From contig NZ_WMID02000011.1 in the NCBI RefSeq assembly GCF_009711165.2, forward strand, positions 62,001 to 126,000: a stretch of DNA of 64,000 nt, in the 5' to 3' direction. A model generated the notes under the pieces. It saw only the letters and a program-made list of their open reading frames with translations. It did no database searches and had not been told where the DNA came from. The position numbers and the translations under genes are program-made. The DNA comes from Flavobacterium sp. MC2016-06. GTDB taxonomy: Bacteria > Bacteroidota > Bacteroidia > Flavobacteriales > Flavobacteriaceae. Each line of letters starts with the position of its first letter. Within the stretch, counting starts at the first letter, position 1. Below are positions 52,388 to 62,204 of this stretch, in pieces.

Positions 52388-53161
52388 ATGATCAAAAAAA
52401 TAAAATTTTCTAAAGGATTTAATGAAACAAAGGAAGTTTTCTTTTTTATTGAAGAATTTAATTCTTCGGTAGGTAAACTTTTTGGAAATGGAGATCGTAA
52501 TAAAATTAAATTATTTGATTTAAATGGTAAAACTATTAATATTAAATCATTTAAAATTCCGAATATCGTTAATAAAATTGCTTATAAATATTTTAGAAAA
52601 TCAAAAGCAAGACGTTCGTTTGAATACGCAGAATTATTATTAGAAAAAGGAATTGGAACACCGCAGCCAATTGCATTTCTAGAAAATTTTAATTCTATTG
52701 GTTTAAGAGACAGCTATTATGCGAGCGAACATCTTGAAGCTGAGTTAACATACAGAGAATTGGTTGAAATTCCTGATTACCAAGATCGCGACAATATTTT
52801 AAGACAGTTTACCAAATTTACTTTTGATCTTCACGAAAAAGGAGTAGAATTTTTAGATCATTCGCCAGGAAATACTTTAATCAAAGCAACTTCTGAAAAT
52901 AAATACGCTTTCTTTTTAGTCGATTTAAATCGAATGAATTTTCATGAAAGCATGAGTTTTGAGCAGCGTATGGATAATTTTAGACGCTTGACACCACAAA
53001 AAGAAATGATTGCGGTAATGAGTAATGAATATGCAAAATTCTATACTGATAAAACTGAAGCTGAAATTTTTGAAAAAATGTGGCAGGCAACTACTCATTT
53101 TCAAGATGAATTTGCTAGAAAGAAACGACTTAAAAAGAAACTTAAATTCTGGAAATCTTAA
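52388..53161 (+). CDS. Lipopolysaccharide kinase-like protein (InaA/WaaP/KdkA type)
   Basis: 257 residues with a small-kinase fold. Visible are KARRSFEYAELLLEKGIGTP (with the Lys-Ser/Ala-Arg segment preceding the N-lobe helix), the catalytic loop FDLHEKGVEFLDHSPGNTLI with an H-x-D/N layout, and the metal-binding AFFLVDLNRM. Such kinases phosphorylate Kdo or heptose of the LPS inner core. It lies in a glycan region with heptosyltransferase-like and WaaE-like genes, which supports that role. Its stop lies within the end of the convergent GT2 gene (4-base overlap). Confidence 0.82.
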   Translation: MIKKIKFSKGFNETKEVFFFIEEFNSSVGKLFGNGDRNKIKLFDLNGKTINIKSFKIPNIVNKIAYKYFRKSKARRSFEYAELLLEKGIGTPQPIAFLENFNSIGLRDSYYASEHLEAELTYRELVEIPDYQDRDNILRQFTKFTFDLHEKGVEFLDHSPGNTLIKATSENKYAFFLVDLNRMNFHESMSFEQRMDNFRRLTPQKEMIAVMSNEYAKFYTDKTEAEIFEKMWQATTHFQDEFARKKRLKKKLKFWKS

Positions 53162-53928
53162 TTTGAAGCTCTGATTTTTTTAAGTTCCTGAAAACGTACA
53201 GCAACACTCAAAGCATTTAAATAACAAATAATAATTCCTTTTTTACCATCTAAAAAACCAAATCGTACTATATATTGGTTTAGAAATTGGTAAGCTGGGC
53301 GTACATAAAAATGAAAAAAGTTAGGTTTAGTCTTTTTTACAAATTCTTCCTGTGCTTTTAATTGTCCGTAGAAAACCATTTTTTGTTTATAGTTTTCATA
53401 ATTCGTATAAGAATGATGAATAAGCTTGTTTTTCAGCTTTCCTATTTTTCCGTTTACAATTAATTTTTCGTGCACAATTTTCTCACGATTATAAGCGGCG
53501 TTTTCTCTCTTAAAAAGACGGATAATTTTATCGGTCTGCCAGCCGCTAAAATGCAGTTTCTGACTCTTAAACATAAAATTACGACGCATAAAATACGCAG
53601 CTTCGCTGTTTTTTAAATTGATTACAGCAGTAATTTCCTGTTCCAATTCTGGAGTCAGTCTTTCGTCAGCATCAATAAAAAGAATCCAAGGATTTTTGGC
53701 TAAACTCAAAGCATAATTTCGCTGAAAAGCAAAATTATCAAAAGTACGCTGTGCTACTTTTACATTTTTAAAAGACGCAGCAATTTCAAAAGTTCGATCA
53801 GAACTAAAAGAATCAAGTACAATTATTTCATCGGCGAAAGCCAGATTCTCAAGAACCACTTTTATATTGTGTTCCTCGTTATAGGTAATTACCAATGCCG
53901 TTAAGAGTTGTTTTTCTGCTGAAATCAT
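53158..53928 (-). CDS. Family 2 glycosyltransferase (WaaE/KdtX-like)
   Basis: 256 residues. GT-A fold with the nucleotide-binding start LTALVITYNEEHNIKVVLENL, the first acidic site IIVLDSFSSDRTFEIA, and the DxD-like metal site ILFIDADERLTPELE. The FRNYALSLA block (FAFQRNYALSLAKNPW) is typical of WaaE-type beta-1,4-glucosyltransferases of the LPS inner core. Six bases after the heptosyltransferase-like gene, so they form one operon. Confidence 0.9.
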   Translation of the reverse strand: MISAEKQLLTALVITYNEEHNIKVVLENLAFADEIIVLDSFSSDRTFEIAASFKNVKVAQRTFDNFAFQRNYALSLAKNPWILFIDADERLTPELEQEITAVINLKNSEAAYFMRRNFMFKSQKLHFSGWQTDKIIRLFKRENAAYNREKIVHEKLIVNGKIGKLKNKLIHHSYTNYENYKQKMVFYGQLKAQEEFVKKTKPNFFHFYVRPAYQFLNQYIVRFGFLDGKKGIIICYLNALSVAVRFQELKKIRASN

Positions 53929-53934
53929 TTGGCT

Positions 53935-54999
53935 CTAGCTAAGATTTTGTTCCAAAAACAATTCAATTTTGTCTTTAAAAAACTCAGGCTTAAATTCCTG
54001 ATACAAAGACAAAGACTCCTTTTTGAGCAATTTTTCGGTTTTCTGCTCAAATAAATCAGCACGGTAATCTTTTAGATGTACCGAAAGATGGTGAATACCG
54101 TCTTCAAAAGTAGCCCAGATTTTCTTTTCAATCCAAGGAGAAAAAATAATAAACGAAGGTTTATCAAGAGCTTTAGCCATATTTATAGCGCCTCCATCAT
54201 TCCCGATAATCAAATCACATTGATTGACTAAACCAATAAAAGAACGTAAATCGCCGCCCAATAAATCAAAATAAATTTTTTCCTGAGTTGAAGTTTTACA
54301 GTTATTAAAAACAATTTTAGCTTCTTCTATTTGTTTCGGAAAATAATTAAAGAGAATATTAACGTCGGCTTTGTCAGCAATATAATCGACTACTTTAGAC
54401 ATAAAATCTAAAGGATATGTTTTTAGTTTTTCGCTTCCCAAAAGACTAATCATAACCGTTTTTCTATCTTTGTTCACGTTGTGCTTTTCAAATAAAGCTT
54501 TGGCTTCTTGATTTTCTTTTTCAGAAACAAATAATTTCGGAGTTGGATCAATTTCTATTTTTAAATCTAAAGGTTCTAATAAAGAAAGTCTTCTCTCGAT
54601 AGCCAGACCTAAATTGGTTTTAGGAAAAGGTTCAAACGGAACATTATCGGTATACAAAAAACTTCTGCCAGGTTTTTTGTAAGATATTTTTCTTTTGGCA
54701 TTGCTCAGAAAAACTAAAATCCAGCTTTCTAATTTTGAATAAGCATCGATTAGCAAATCGTATTTTTCGTCTCGAATCTGAAATCCAAGTTTCAATAATT
54801 CTTTCTTGCTGCTGCGATGTTTTTCTTCAAATAAAATAACATTGTCAATGCTTGAATTGCCTTCTAAAACTGGCGTTGTAGAATTATAAACTAAATAATC
54901 AATTTGAGCATCAGGATAAGCAGTACGCAGATTATTGCATATTATACTGCTGACCAAAACATCTCCAATCATTTTTTGTTGAATTACAAGTATCTTCAT
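53935..54999 (-). CDS. Family 9 glycosyltransferase (heptosyltransferase-like)
   Basis: 354-residue GT-B enzyme. The N-terminal MKILVIQQKMIGDVLVSSII is the GT9 hallmark (usually R-x-x-x-x-GD-x-L), followed by AYPDAQIDYLV. The C-terminal domain has ISLLGSEKLKTYPLDF and LIGNDGGAINMAKALDKPSFIIFSP, where the GND-GG loop binds the nucleotide-sugar. It transfers heptose (or another sugar) to LPS core. With the adjacent GT2 and the kinase-like gene it forms an LPS-core set. Confidence 0.9.
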   Translation of the reverse strand: MKILVIQQKMIGDVLVSSIICNNLRTAYPDAQIDYLVYNSTTPVLEGNSSIDNVILFEEKHRSSKKELLKLGFQIRDEKYDLLIDAYSKLESWILVFLSNAKRKISYKKPGRSFLYTDNVPFEPFPKTNLGLAIERRLSLLEPLDLKIEIDPTPKLFVSEKENQEAKALFEKHNVNKDRKTVMISLLGSEKLKTYPLDFMSKVVDYIADKADVNILFNYFPKQIEEAKIVFNNCKTSTQEKIYFDLLGGDLRSFIGLVNQCDLIIGNDGGAINMAKALDKPSFIIFSPWIEKKIWATFEDGIHHLSVHLKDYRADLFEQKTEKLLKKESLSLYQEFKPEFFKDKIELFLEQNLS

Positions 55000-55041
55000 G
55001 TAAAAATTTAAATCGTATTAATTGATTTACAAATTGAAGCA

Positions 55042-55089
55042 AAAAAATCCAAATTCCAATCATTTTATTGAATGGAATTTGGATTTTTT
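55042..55089 (-). terminator. Terminator after dapD
   Basis: Seventeen-base perfect arms (55042-55058 and 55073-55089) built on AAATCCAAATTCCA. T run on the minus strand. Confidence 0.85.
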
Positions 55090-55119
55090 AAATTGAAAAT
55101 TTCTATTAACTAGAAAATA

Positions 55120-55935
55120 TTATACTGCAACGTCGTATTCGCGAAGTGCATTATTTAATGAAGTTTTTAAATCTGTAGATGGTTTACGTGTACCAATGAT
55201 TAAAGCACATGGAACTTGAAACTCTCCAGCAGCAAACTTTTTAGTATAACTTCCAGGAATTACTACAGAACGAGCAGGTACAAAACCTTTCATTTCTACA
55301 GGCTCATCTCCAGTTACATCGATAATTTTTGTTGAAGCTGTTAAACATACGTTTGCGCCAAGAACTGCTTCTTTACCAACGTGTACACCTTCTACAACAA
55401 TACATCTAGAACCAATAAAAGCACCGTCTTCTATAATTACCGGTGCAGCTTGCAATGGTTCTAAAACACCACCAATACCAACACCGCCGCTTAAGTGAAC
55501 GTTTTTACCAATTTGAGCACAGCTTCCTACAGTAGCCCAAGTGTCAACCATTGTTCCTTCGTCTACATAAGCACCAATGTTTACATAACTTGGCATTAAG
55601 ATAACACCGCTTGAAATGTAAGCTCCGTAACGTGCAACAGCATTTGGTACTACACGAATTCCTTTTTCAGCAAAACCTCTTTTTAGCAACATTTTGTCGT
55701 GATATTCAAAAATACCAGATTCCCATGTTTCCATTTTTTGAATTGGGAAATACATTACAACCGCTTTCTTAACCCATTCGTTAACTTGCCATTTGTCACC
55801 AACTGGTTCAGCACAACGTAATTTTCCTGCGTCAACTAATTCGATAACTTCTCTAATAGCATCTGTAGTAGCAGTTTCTTGTAATAAAGCTCTGTTTTCC
55901 CAAGCTTGTTCAATTATAGTCTGTAAAGAATTCAT
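55120..55935 (-). CDS. dapD: Tetrahydrodipicolinate N-succinyltransferase
   Basis: Succinylates tetrahydrodipicolinate in the diaminopimelate branch of lysine and peptidoglycan synthesis, cytoplasmic. 271 aa. An N-terminal helical part (to about 90) precedes a left-handed beta helix (about 100-250) with hexapeptides, including GVILMPSYVNIGAYVDEGTMVDTWATVGSCAQIG, GGVGIGGVLEP and VEGVHVGKEAVLGANVCLT. The C-terminal RSVVIPGSYTKKF is conserved in the family. Single gene with its own terminator. Confidence 0.95.
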   Translation of the reverse strand: MNSLQTIIEQAWENRALLQETATTDAIREVIELVDAGKLRCAEPVGDKWQVNEWVKKAVVMYFPIQKMETWESGIFEYHDKMLLKRGFAEKGIRVVPNAVARYGAYISSGVILMPSYVNIGAYVDEGTMVDTWATVGSCAQIGKNVHLSGGVGIGGVLEPLQAAPVIIEDGAFIGSRCIVVEGVHVGKEAVLGANVCLTASTKIIDVTGDEPVEMKGFVPARSVVIPGSYTKKFAAGEFQVPCALIIGTRKPSTDLKTSLNNALREYDVAV

Positions 55936-56276
55936 AAGTTTTAATTTTTGGCAAAGATAGCGTATTTGTACAAATTCAAAAAAGTAAAACCCTTTGAAAA
56001 TGTTACAGATTTAACTTTTTGTTTTTAATTTGATAAATAAAATTTCAGGCTCTTATTGATTTGCTTTTATTAAAAGAACCTCTAAAAGTTTTTTTTATAT
56101 CAAAATATGACAAAAATCAGATTTTGTGTTTTTTGTTCTAATTAGTTTTGCGGTGTTAATTTTTAGAAAGCATAATACAGTTCCTCAAAAATACAAACCA
56201 CAGATTGGACAGATTATTTTAAATTTTTAATCTGTGAGAATCAGTGTAATCTGTGGCAAAAAAAATATTTAAAAAT
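55936..56276. other. Spacer between dapD and the PAS gene, with dispersed repeat
   Basis: Upstream part (55936-56190) is AT-rich and holds the dapD leader with no ORF. Bases 56197-56259 form an element with CCACAGATT near the start and AATCTGTGG near the end, an inverted repeat typical of dispersed spacer elements here. It overlaps the first bases of an in-frame start at 56253, so the later ATG is preferred. Confidence 0.6.
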
Positions 56277-56903
56277 ATGAATCAAGAAAATCAGTTTCAA
56301 AATCAAAGAGCCATTATTGACAAAGAAGTTTCTTGGGATAAAACCCAGGTAATTATGAGTAAAACCAATGCATTTGGAATTATAGAATATGCAAATGAGG
56401 TTTTTATAGATGTCTGCGGCTACGAAGATTACGAGTTAATGGGGCAGCCGCACAATATTATTCGTCATCCAGATATGCCAAAAGTGATTTTTAAAGTGCT
56501 TTGGGAAAATCTTAAAAGCGGAAAAAACTTTCATGCAATTGTCAAAAATCTAGCAAAATCAGGAAGATATTATTGGGTAATTACTGATTTTGATATTGCT
56601 AAAGATGAAAATGGTGTAATTGTAAATTATTTTGGAAGAAGGCAAGCTGTTCCGCAAGAAGTAATTTCACTGCATATTGAACCCTTATATAAAAAATTAC
56701 TCCAGATTGAAGCAGCAAGCGGCGTTGAGTTTAGCGAGAAATACTTGATCGGATTTTTAGAAGAAAAAAAGAGGTCTTATGTTGAGTACATCAAAGAATT
56801 GATTTACGAACATGAAAAAGCGCAGGCCAAATTTGCGCAATACGACGAAGACGAAGAGGAGGAAGAGCATAGAGGATTTTTCGGAAGATTATTCAATAGA
56901 TAG
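56277..56903 (+). CDS. PAS-domain protein (aerotaxis-receptor-like)
   Basis: About 208 residues from the ATG at 56277; the earlier in-frame ATG at 56253 lies in a repeat. A single PAS domain (about 20-120): MSKTNAFGIIEYANEVFIDV, the pair GYEDYELMGQPHNIIRHPDMP of Aer-type PAS domains, and NLAKSGRYYWVITDFDI. After it comes a helical linker and an acidic C-terminus (DEDEEEEEH) followed by RGFFGRLFNR. No output domain is visible, so it may signal by protein contact. Aer-type PAS domains often bind FAD to sense redox state. Confidence 0.85.
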   Translation: MNQENQFQNQRAIIDKEVSWDKTQVIMSKTNAFGIIEYANEVFIDVCGYEDYELMGQPHNIIRHPDMPKVIFKVLWENLKSGKNFHAIVKNLAKSGRYYWVITDFDIAKDENGVIVNYFGRRQAVPQEVISLHIEPLYKKLLQIEAASGVEFSEKYLIGFLEEKKRSYVEYIKELIYEHEKAQAKFAQYDEDEEEEEHRGFFGRLFNR

Positions 56904-56946
56904 GTTTATTGAATTTCCTTTTAGTTTTTTAATAGTTGGATAGTTG

Positions 56947-56978
56947 TCCGTCTTGAATTTTCAAGACGGATTTTTTTT
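56947..56978 (+). terminator. Terminator after the PAS gene
   Basis: Stem TCCGTCTTGAA / TTCAAGACGGA followed by eight T. Confidence 0.88.
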
Positions 56979-57045
56979 GCCAATTACTTAAGGACTATTA
57001 TAGATTACTATATTTTCCTTTACTATCTTTGAGAAAAATTACAAA

Positions 57046-57462
57046 ATGCCAAGAATTCTCTCTATAGATTACGGACAAAAGCGTACTGGAATTGCTGTAA
57101 CGGACGAAATGCAGATTATTGCTTCGGGGTTAACAACTGTTCCAACAAGTACTTTAATTGATTTTTTGAAAGATTATTTTGCCAAAGAAAAAGTCGAAGC
57201 TGTTTTGATTGGTGAACCCAAACAAATGAATGGTGAACCTTCTGAAAGTGCTGCTATAATTAAAGGTTTTGTAACTCATTTTTCTAATATTTTTCCAGAT
57301 ATGAAGGTCGTTCGTGGAGACGAACGTTTTACTTCAAAAATGGCTTTTCAAACTATGATTGACAGCGGACTTAGTAAAAAACAACGCCAGAATAAAGGTT
57401 TAATAGATGAAATTTCGGCTACAATAATGCTTCAAGATTATCTTTCTGCTAAGCGTTTCTAA
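57046..57462 (+). CDS. ruvX: YqgF/RuvX pre-16S rRNA nuclease (Holliday-junction resolvase-like)
   Basis: 138-residue RNase H-fold protein. ILSIDYGQKRTGIAVTDE at residues 4-21 carries the first catalytic Asp, VLIGEPKQMNGEPSESA the second segment, and VVRGDERFTSKMA, then IDEISATIMLQDYL the third acidic site. The family trims pre-16S rRNA and was first described as a Holliday-junction resolvase homologue. A TATCTTTG -7 box lies 14 bases before the ATG (57024-57031). Confidence 0.93.
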   Translation: MPRILSIDYGQKRTGIAVTDEMQIIASGLTTVPTSTLIDFLKDYFAKEKVEAVLIGEPKQMNGEPSESAAIIKGFVTHFSNIFPDMKVVRGDERFTSKMAFQTMIDSGLSKKQRQNKGLIDEISATIMLQDYLSAKRF

Positions 57463-57556
57463 GAACTTTCCTTATTTTGTCTCTTTTTTTTAAATATTTT
57501 AGAAAATTCTAACTTTTATCATGCAGAAATTACTTTTTTTTTGTAATTATAAAAAG

Positions 57557-57564
57557 TACCTTTG
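57557..57564 (+). promoter_or_regulatory. -7 box of mqo
   Basis: TACCTTTG fits TAnnTTTG, 22 bases before the ATG. A TTTG at 57540-57543 is only 13 bases away, too close for a standard -33 box. Confidence 0.45.
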
Positions 57565-57586
57565 CGCTTTAAAATAAAATACTGTT

Positions 57587-59083
57587 ATGCCTGACGAAAC
57601 AATACGTTCAAATAGTGAAGTAGTACTCATAGGAGCTGGAATTATGAGTGCCACTCTTGGAGTAATTTTGAAAGAATTACAACCGGATATTAAAATTGAA
57701 ATTTACGAAAGACTTGATGTCGCTGCTGCCGAAAGCTCTGATGCTTGGAATAATGCAGGAACTGGACATTCTGCTTTTTGTGAATTAAATTATACTCCAG
57801 AAAAAGCTGACGGAAGTGTTGATCCTAAAAAAGCAATAAGCATTGCTGAATCTTTCGAGCTTTCACGTCAATTTTGGTCGTATTTAGTACAGCAGAACAA
57901 AGTTCCATCTCCAGAAAATTTTATAAAAAGTGTTCCTCACATGAGTTTTGTTTGGGGTGACAAAAACGTAGAATATCTTAAAACGAGATTTGAAGCCTTA
58001 AAAGAAAATCCTATTTTTTCTCAAATGCTTTTCAGTACAGATTTTGACCAGTTAAAACACTGGATGCCTCTTGTAATGGAAGGAAGAGAAAATACAGAAA
58101 AATTAGCAGCGACTTATATGCCTATTGGTACCGATGTTAATTTTGGAGCTTTGACAAGAAGCATGTTTAGTTATTTAGAAAAATTAGACGGTGTTTCTTT
58201 ATACTTCAATCATGAAGTACAAAAACTAAAACAACGTGAAGATAAAACTTGGAGAATAAAAATTACGGACCTTGCAACAGGTCAAAAACGTAAAGCTTAT
58301 ACCAAATTTGTATTTATTGGAGCAGGTGGTGGTTCATTACCATTATTAGAAAAAGCAAATGTTCCAGAAGGAAATGGTTACGGCGGTTTTCCGGTAAGCG
58401 GACAATGGCTAAAATGTACTAATCCAGAAGTAATTGCTAAACATCAGGCAAAAGTTTACGGAAAAGCCAGCGTTGGTGCACCGCCAATGTCTGTTCCTCA
58501 TATCGATACACGTGTAATTGATGGCGAAAAAGCACTTCTTTTTGGGCCTTTTGCAGGATTTTCAACGCGTTTCTTAAAAAATGGTTCTTACCTTGATTTA
58601 CCATTATCAATTAAAGCAAATAATTTAATTCCGATGTTATCAGCGGGATTTCACAATATTCCATTAACCAGATATTTAATAGAGCAGGTTCGTCAATCAC
58701 CAAAAGATAGAATGACCGCTTTACGCGAATATTTACCAACAGCACGATCTAAAGACTGGAAATTAGAAAAAGCAGGGCAGCGTGTTCAAGTAATTAAAAA
58801 AGATGAACATGGCGGTGGCGTTTTAGAATTTGGAACAGAGGTAATTAATACACATGACGGAACTTTAGCCGTTTTATTAGGAGCTTCTCCTGGTGCTTCT
58901 ACAGCAGTTGCAATTATGGTTGATTTAATCAGCAGATGTTTTACAGATCAAATTAAAACACCAGAGTGGGAAGAGAAAATGAAAAATATGATTCCTTCTT
59001 ACGGTCAGACTTTAAATGATAAACCAGAGCTTTTAGAAAAACTAAGAAAACAAACTTCTGATGTTTTAAAACTAACGAATTAA
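57587..59083 (+). CDS. mqo: Malate:quinone oxidoreductase
   Basis: Membrane-associated FAD enzyme that oxidises malate to oxaloacetate and feeds electrons to the quinone pool, replacing or complementing malate dehydrogenase in the TCA cycle. 498 aa, standard length. N-terminal FAD-binding VVLIGAGIMSATLGVIL, the NNAGTGHSAFCELNYTPE segment, FVFIGAGGGSLPLL, and a late LLGASPGASTAVAIMVDL close the flavin site. Alone in its transcript. Confidence 0.95.
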   Translation: MPDETIRSNSEVVLIGAGIMSATLGVILKELQPDIKIEIYERLDVAAAESSDAWNNAGTGHSAFCELNYTPEKADGSVDPKKAISIAESFELSRQFWSYLVQQNKVPSPENFIKSVPHMSFVWGDKNVEYLKTRFEALKENPIFSQMLFSTDFDQLKHWMPLVMEGRENTEKLAATYMPIGTDVNFGALTRSMFSYLEKLDGVSLYFNHEVQKLKQREDKTWRIKITDLATGQKRKAYTKFVFIGAGGGSLPLLEKANVPEGNGYGGFPVSGQWLKCTNPEVIAKHQAKVYGKASVGAPPMSVPHIDTRVIDGEKALLFGPFAGFSTRFLKNGSYLDLPLSIKANNLIPMLSAGFHNIPLTRYLIEQVRQSPKDRMTALREYLPTARSKDWKLEKAGQRVQVIKKDEHGGGVLEFGTEVINTHDGTLAVLLGASPGASTAVAIMVDLISRCFTDQIKTPEWEEKMKNMIPSYGQTLNDKPELLEKLRKQTSDVLKLTN

Positions 59084-59109
59084 GCTATATTTTTATAAGT
59101 AATAAACAC

Positions 59110-59135
59110 AAATCCAGATGAATTAATCTGGATTT
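59110..59135. terminator. Bidirectional terminator between mqo and the FUSC-family gene
   Basis: Stem AAATCCAGAT / ATCTGGATTT; the right half lies in the last codons of the FUSC gene (stop at 59123). Confidence 0.7.
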
Positions 59136-61345
59136 GTTGCTTTAAAATCTTCCGTATTTTTAAGAATCTTTTCGGCAAGATTACTCATCCAGATCAATTG
59201 TTCAATCACCATTTGAGCTTCCTGCATTTTTGCTTGACGTGTTTCTTTATCAAGTTCATCATCTTGCGCAAGACGAGAAAAGTTTTTTCGTTTTAATTCT
59301 TCAAATTGCAGTGTTACATCTTCTTTATCAAAAAAAGTATCCGTTAGAATAGTTTCATTTTTTAAAATTGAAATAGAATGGTCTAAGTTCGATAAAATAG
59401 TTTTTATAATATAATTGAAAGATTCTGATGCAGATGTAGTTTGGTGCGACTGTATATAAGTGGATAAAGAAGCCAAAGCAGATAAAATAGAATGATTTAA
59501 AACCACCAATTTATTAACCAAAGGCAGTGTTTTTTGTTTAGATTTTGGTTCCTGCATCATACGCTGAAATGAAGTCATTAAATTTCCAATTTCAACAAAA
59601 GCATGTTTTCTCGCCAGTCTGTATGAAGTAGGAATTTCTCCTTTCTGATTATAAAAGCTGGCAATTTCTTTCAAGTAATTTCTATTAGCACGTATAGCGT
59701 TTTCGATATGTATAGGCGTATTGATAAACTCCCAAGCCGGCCATAAAAACTGATTGGCTAAAAAGGCTAGAGTTGCTCCTGCTAATGTATCTAAAATGCG
59801 AAATTGAATAACTTCAACAACATTAGGCGTTAAAATTCCGTAGATAAAAACCACATACATCGTAACAAATGTGGCACTTATTTTATAGTTAATCTGTGTA
59901 AACGAGATCCCAAGGAGCATGCAGACAATAGATAATATACTAAGAGCAACGTGATTTTGAATTACAGAAACAATTCCAAAAGCTAGTAATCCTCCTAAAA
60001 TAGTTCCGAAAATTCTATTGTAAGATCGTTCTTTTGTTAATCCATAACCAGGACGCATGATTACGACAATCGTTAATAAAATCCAATATACATTTTGAAA
60101 AGGCAGAAGCTGCCCAATAATAAAACCAATCAAAATAGTAATCGTCAAACGTAAAGAATGTCGGAAAATAGAAGAAGAATAGCTTAAATTTTCAATCAAA
60201 GTACGAAGCGGATAATATTGCGGCGTCAGGAATTTTTCTAACTCTTTGTCTTTATCTTTTAGTTTATAAGACTGCATGGCAAGCGAAAAAGCACGCTGGA
60301 TAATTTTAATTTTTCCAACCTGATTTTTGGCATATTTCAACATGTTTGTCAACATCAAAACACCTTCCGCCGCTTCCTCTTTACCTAAACTTTTTTCATA
60401 ATCAAAAATGGCAAATTCAAGGGCGTCAAGTTCATTTTTCAAATCATGTTTATCAACATAAACAGAAATAGTATGCACGTTTTTAGAAAGCTTCTTTAAA
60501 GTCGAAGCCAGTTTGTAAGCTACATTTTGATACGTTCTAAGTACATTTGGATGTTTAGCAAATTTCTCATGAAGTTTGCTGTGATCAAAAGAAGTATATA
60601 GCGCCAGTTCCTGAATTTCGACAAGCGTAATAAAAACCAGCAGCATTTTTCTGTTCTGACTCGTAATTCCAGAAGCATTTTGATTGCCAATAAGCATTTT
60701 TCTTAAATCCTCATGAATCAAGTTTAAATCAACCTGAACCGCTAACTGTTTTTCAATTATAGCTTTTCTATTGGCTTCCGGACTCCATAAATCACCTCTA
60801 AGTTTTAAGTATTTTGCAGTCAGCTTTATACCTTCAGCAATTTGTAGTTCTACATATTTATAAGGTTGTACAAAATGAAAAACCAGCGATACAACTAAAT
60901 ACAAGATTCCTCCAATAAATATAAAGCTCGAATATTCAAAAGCAGCCCAGCCTTCATGTAGGTGTCCAAATGATAATGAAATAGACAATAATGCAGAAAA
61001 CGAAACCAATGTAGCACGCTGTCCGTAAACAGAAATCATGGAACATAAAAAAAGTAAAAACCCTAAAAACGGATAAAATAGATAAGGAAAAGGATAAGCA
61101 AGATTGACTAATAAGTTTACACCAGAAACAATAAAAGAAGCTGCAATAAGTCCTTTTATTTTATGACTTAAAGAGCTGGGAATATCACTCGGGTAGGTAT
61201 AAAAAGCACCAAGAGCAATGGTAAAACCAATTTCGAAATGTCCTAAAAAATTCAAAATTAAAACAGGAACAACAGAAGCAATGGTTACTTTTGAAGCGTT
61301 TAAAAAAGAAGTACTGTTGGTAAATTTTGAAATTTTATCAAACAT
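59123..61345 (-). CDS. FUSC-family membrane protein (YccS/YhfK-like)
   Basis: About 740 residues from the ATG at 61343-61345; an earlier start at 61396 would add 17. Two blocks of membrane helices (about 20-150 and 380-520), each followed by a large cytoplasmic helical domain, are the FUSC/YccS plan. TILGGLLAFGIVSV and SYNRIFGTILGG in the second block are typical. It resembles aromatic acid exporters and YccS; no partner gene for a periplasmic adaptor is present. Substrate unknown. Confidence 0.88.
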   Translation of the reverse strand: MFDKISKFTNSTSFLNASKVTIASVVPVLILNFLGHFEIGFTIALGAFYTYPSDIPSSLSHKIKGLIAASFIVSGVNLLVNLAYPFPYLFYPFLGFLLFLCSMISVYGQRATLVSFSALLSISLSFGHLHEGWAAFEYSSFIFIGGILYLVVSLVFHFVQPYKYVELQIAEGIKLTAKYLKLRGDLWSPEANRKAIIEKQLAVQVDLNLIHEDLRKMLIGNQNASGITSQNRKMLLVFITLVEIQELALYTSFDHSKLHEKFAKHPNVLRTYQNVAYKLASTLKKLSKNVHTISVYVDKHDLKNELDALEFAIFDYEKSLGKEEAAEGVLMLTNMLKYAKNQVGKIKIIQRAFSLAMQSYKLKDKDKELEKFLTPQYYPLRTLIENLSYSSSIFRHSLRLTITILIGFIIGQLLPFQNVYWILLTIVVIMRPGYGLTKERSYNRIFGTILGGLLAFGIVSVIQNHVALSILSIVCMLLGISFTQINYKISATFVTMYVVFIYGILTPNVVEVIQFRILDTLAGATLAFLANQFLWPAWEFINTPIHIENAIRANRNYLKEIASFYNQKGEIPTSYRLARKHAFVEIGNLMTSFQRMMQEPKSKQKTLPLVNKLVVLNHSILSALASLSTYIQSHQTTSASESFNYIIKTILSNLDHSISILKNETILTDTFFDKEDVTLQFEELKRKNFSRLAQDDELDKETRQAKMQEAQMVIEQLIWMSNLAEKILKNTEDFKATNPD

Positions 61346-61478
61346 ATAATTTAAGTTTACTAGCAAAGGTAAGAATTGTACGAATGATTTTGGCACAATT
61401 ATAGATGAGATTTTGGTGTTTAAACAAAAAAAAAGTGATATAATCTAGGTTTCGAATTATTCATTGACTATTTTTTAC

Positions 61479-61486
61479 TATTTTTG
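61479..61486 (+). promoter_or_regulatory. -7 box of def
   Basis: TATTTTTG fits TAnnTTTG. No good -33 box. Confidence 0.4.
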
Positions 61487-61549
61487 CCAGCTGAATTATG
61501 AGAACTAAATTCAGGGTTTTCAGTAGATAAATACATTAAAAAATTACAA

Positions 61550-62140
61550 ATGATATTACCAATTGTAGGATATGGTGATCCTGTTTTAAGAAAAGTGGGT
61601 GAGGCAGTTACGCCAGATTATCCAAACTTAAAAGAAACGATAGCAAACATGTATGAAACCATGTACAACGCTTACGGTGTTGGGCTTGCTGCACCGCAGG
61701 TAGGTATGCCTATTCGTTTGTTTGTTATTGATACGACTCCTTTTAGTGATGATGAAGATTTACCTTTAGAAGAGCAAAAAGATTTAAAAGGTTTCAAAAA
61801 AACTTTTATCAATGCTAAGATTGTAAAAGAAGAAGGTGAAGAGTGGAGTTTTAACGAAGGATGTTTGAGTATTCCAGACGTTCGTGAAGATGTTTATAGA
61901 AAACCAACAGTAACGATAGAATACTGTGAAGAAGATTTTGTAATGAAAACAGAGGTTTTTGATGGTTTAATAGCGAGAGTTATTCAGCATGAATACGATC
62001 ATATTGAGGGAGTTTTATTCACCGATAAAATATCATCGTTAAAAAAGCGTTTAATCCAAAAGAAATTAAAGAATATTACAGAAGGTAAAACGTTTCAGGA
62101 TTATAGAATGAAATTTTTTGCTGCAAAAAAAGGGAGATAA
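61550..62140 (+). CDS. def: Peptide deformylase
   Basis: Removes the formyl group from the N-terminus of new proteins, a metal-dependent step at the ribosome. 196 aa. The three motifs are complete: GVGLAAPQVG, EGCLSIPDVRE with the metal-binding Cys, and QHEYDHIEGVLF with the two His and the catalytic Glu. It belongs to the type I-like bacterial form. The next gene, a DUF5606-like protein, starts 64 bases after the stop and is usually its neighbour in Flavobacteriia, as I recall. Confidence 0.96.
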   Translation: MILPIVGYGDPVLRKVGEAVTPDYPNLKETIANMYETMYNAYGVGLAAPQVGMPIRLFVIDTTPFSDDEDLPLEEQKDLKGFKKTFINAKIVKEEGEEWSFNEGCLSIPDVREDVYRKPTVTIEYCEEDFVMKTEVFDGLIARVIQHEYDHIEGVLFTDKISSLKKRLIQKKLKNITEGKTFQDYRMKFFAAKKGR

Positions 62141-62204
62141 GTATTCTAAAAATTATTTAGAATCTAAAAAATAAATCAAATTCTTAATACAAATTATAAT
62201 AAAC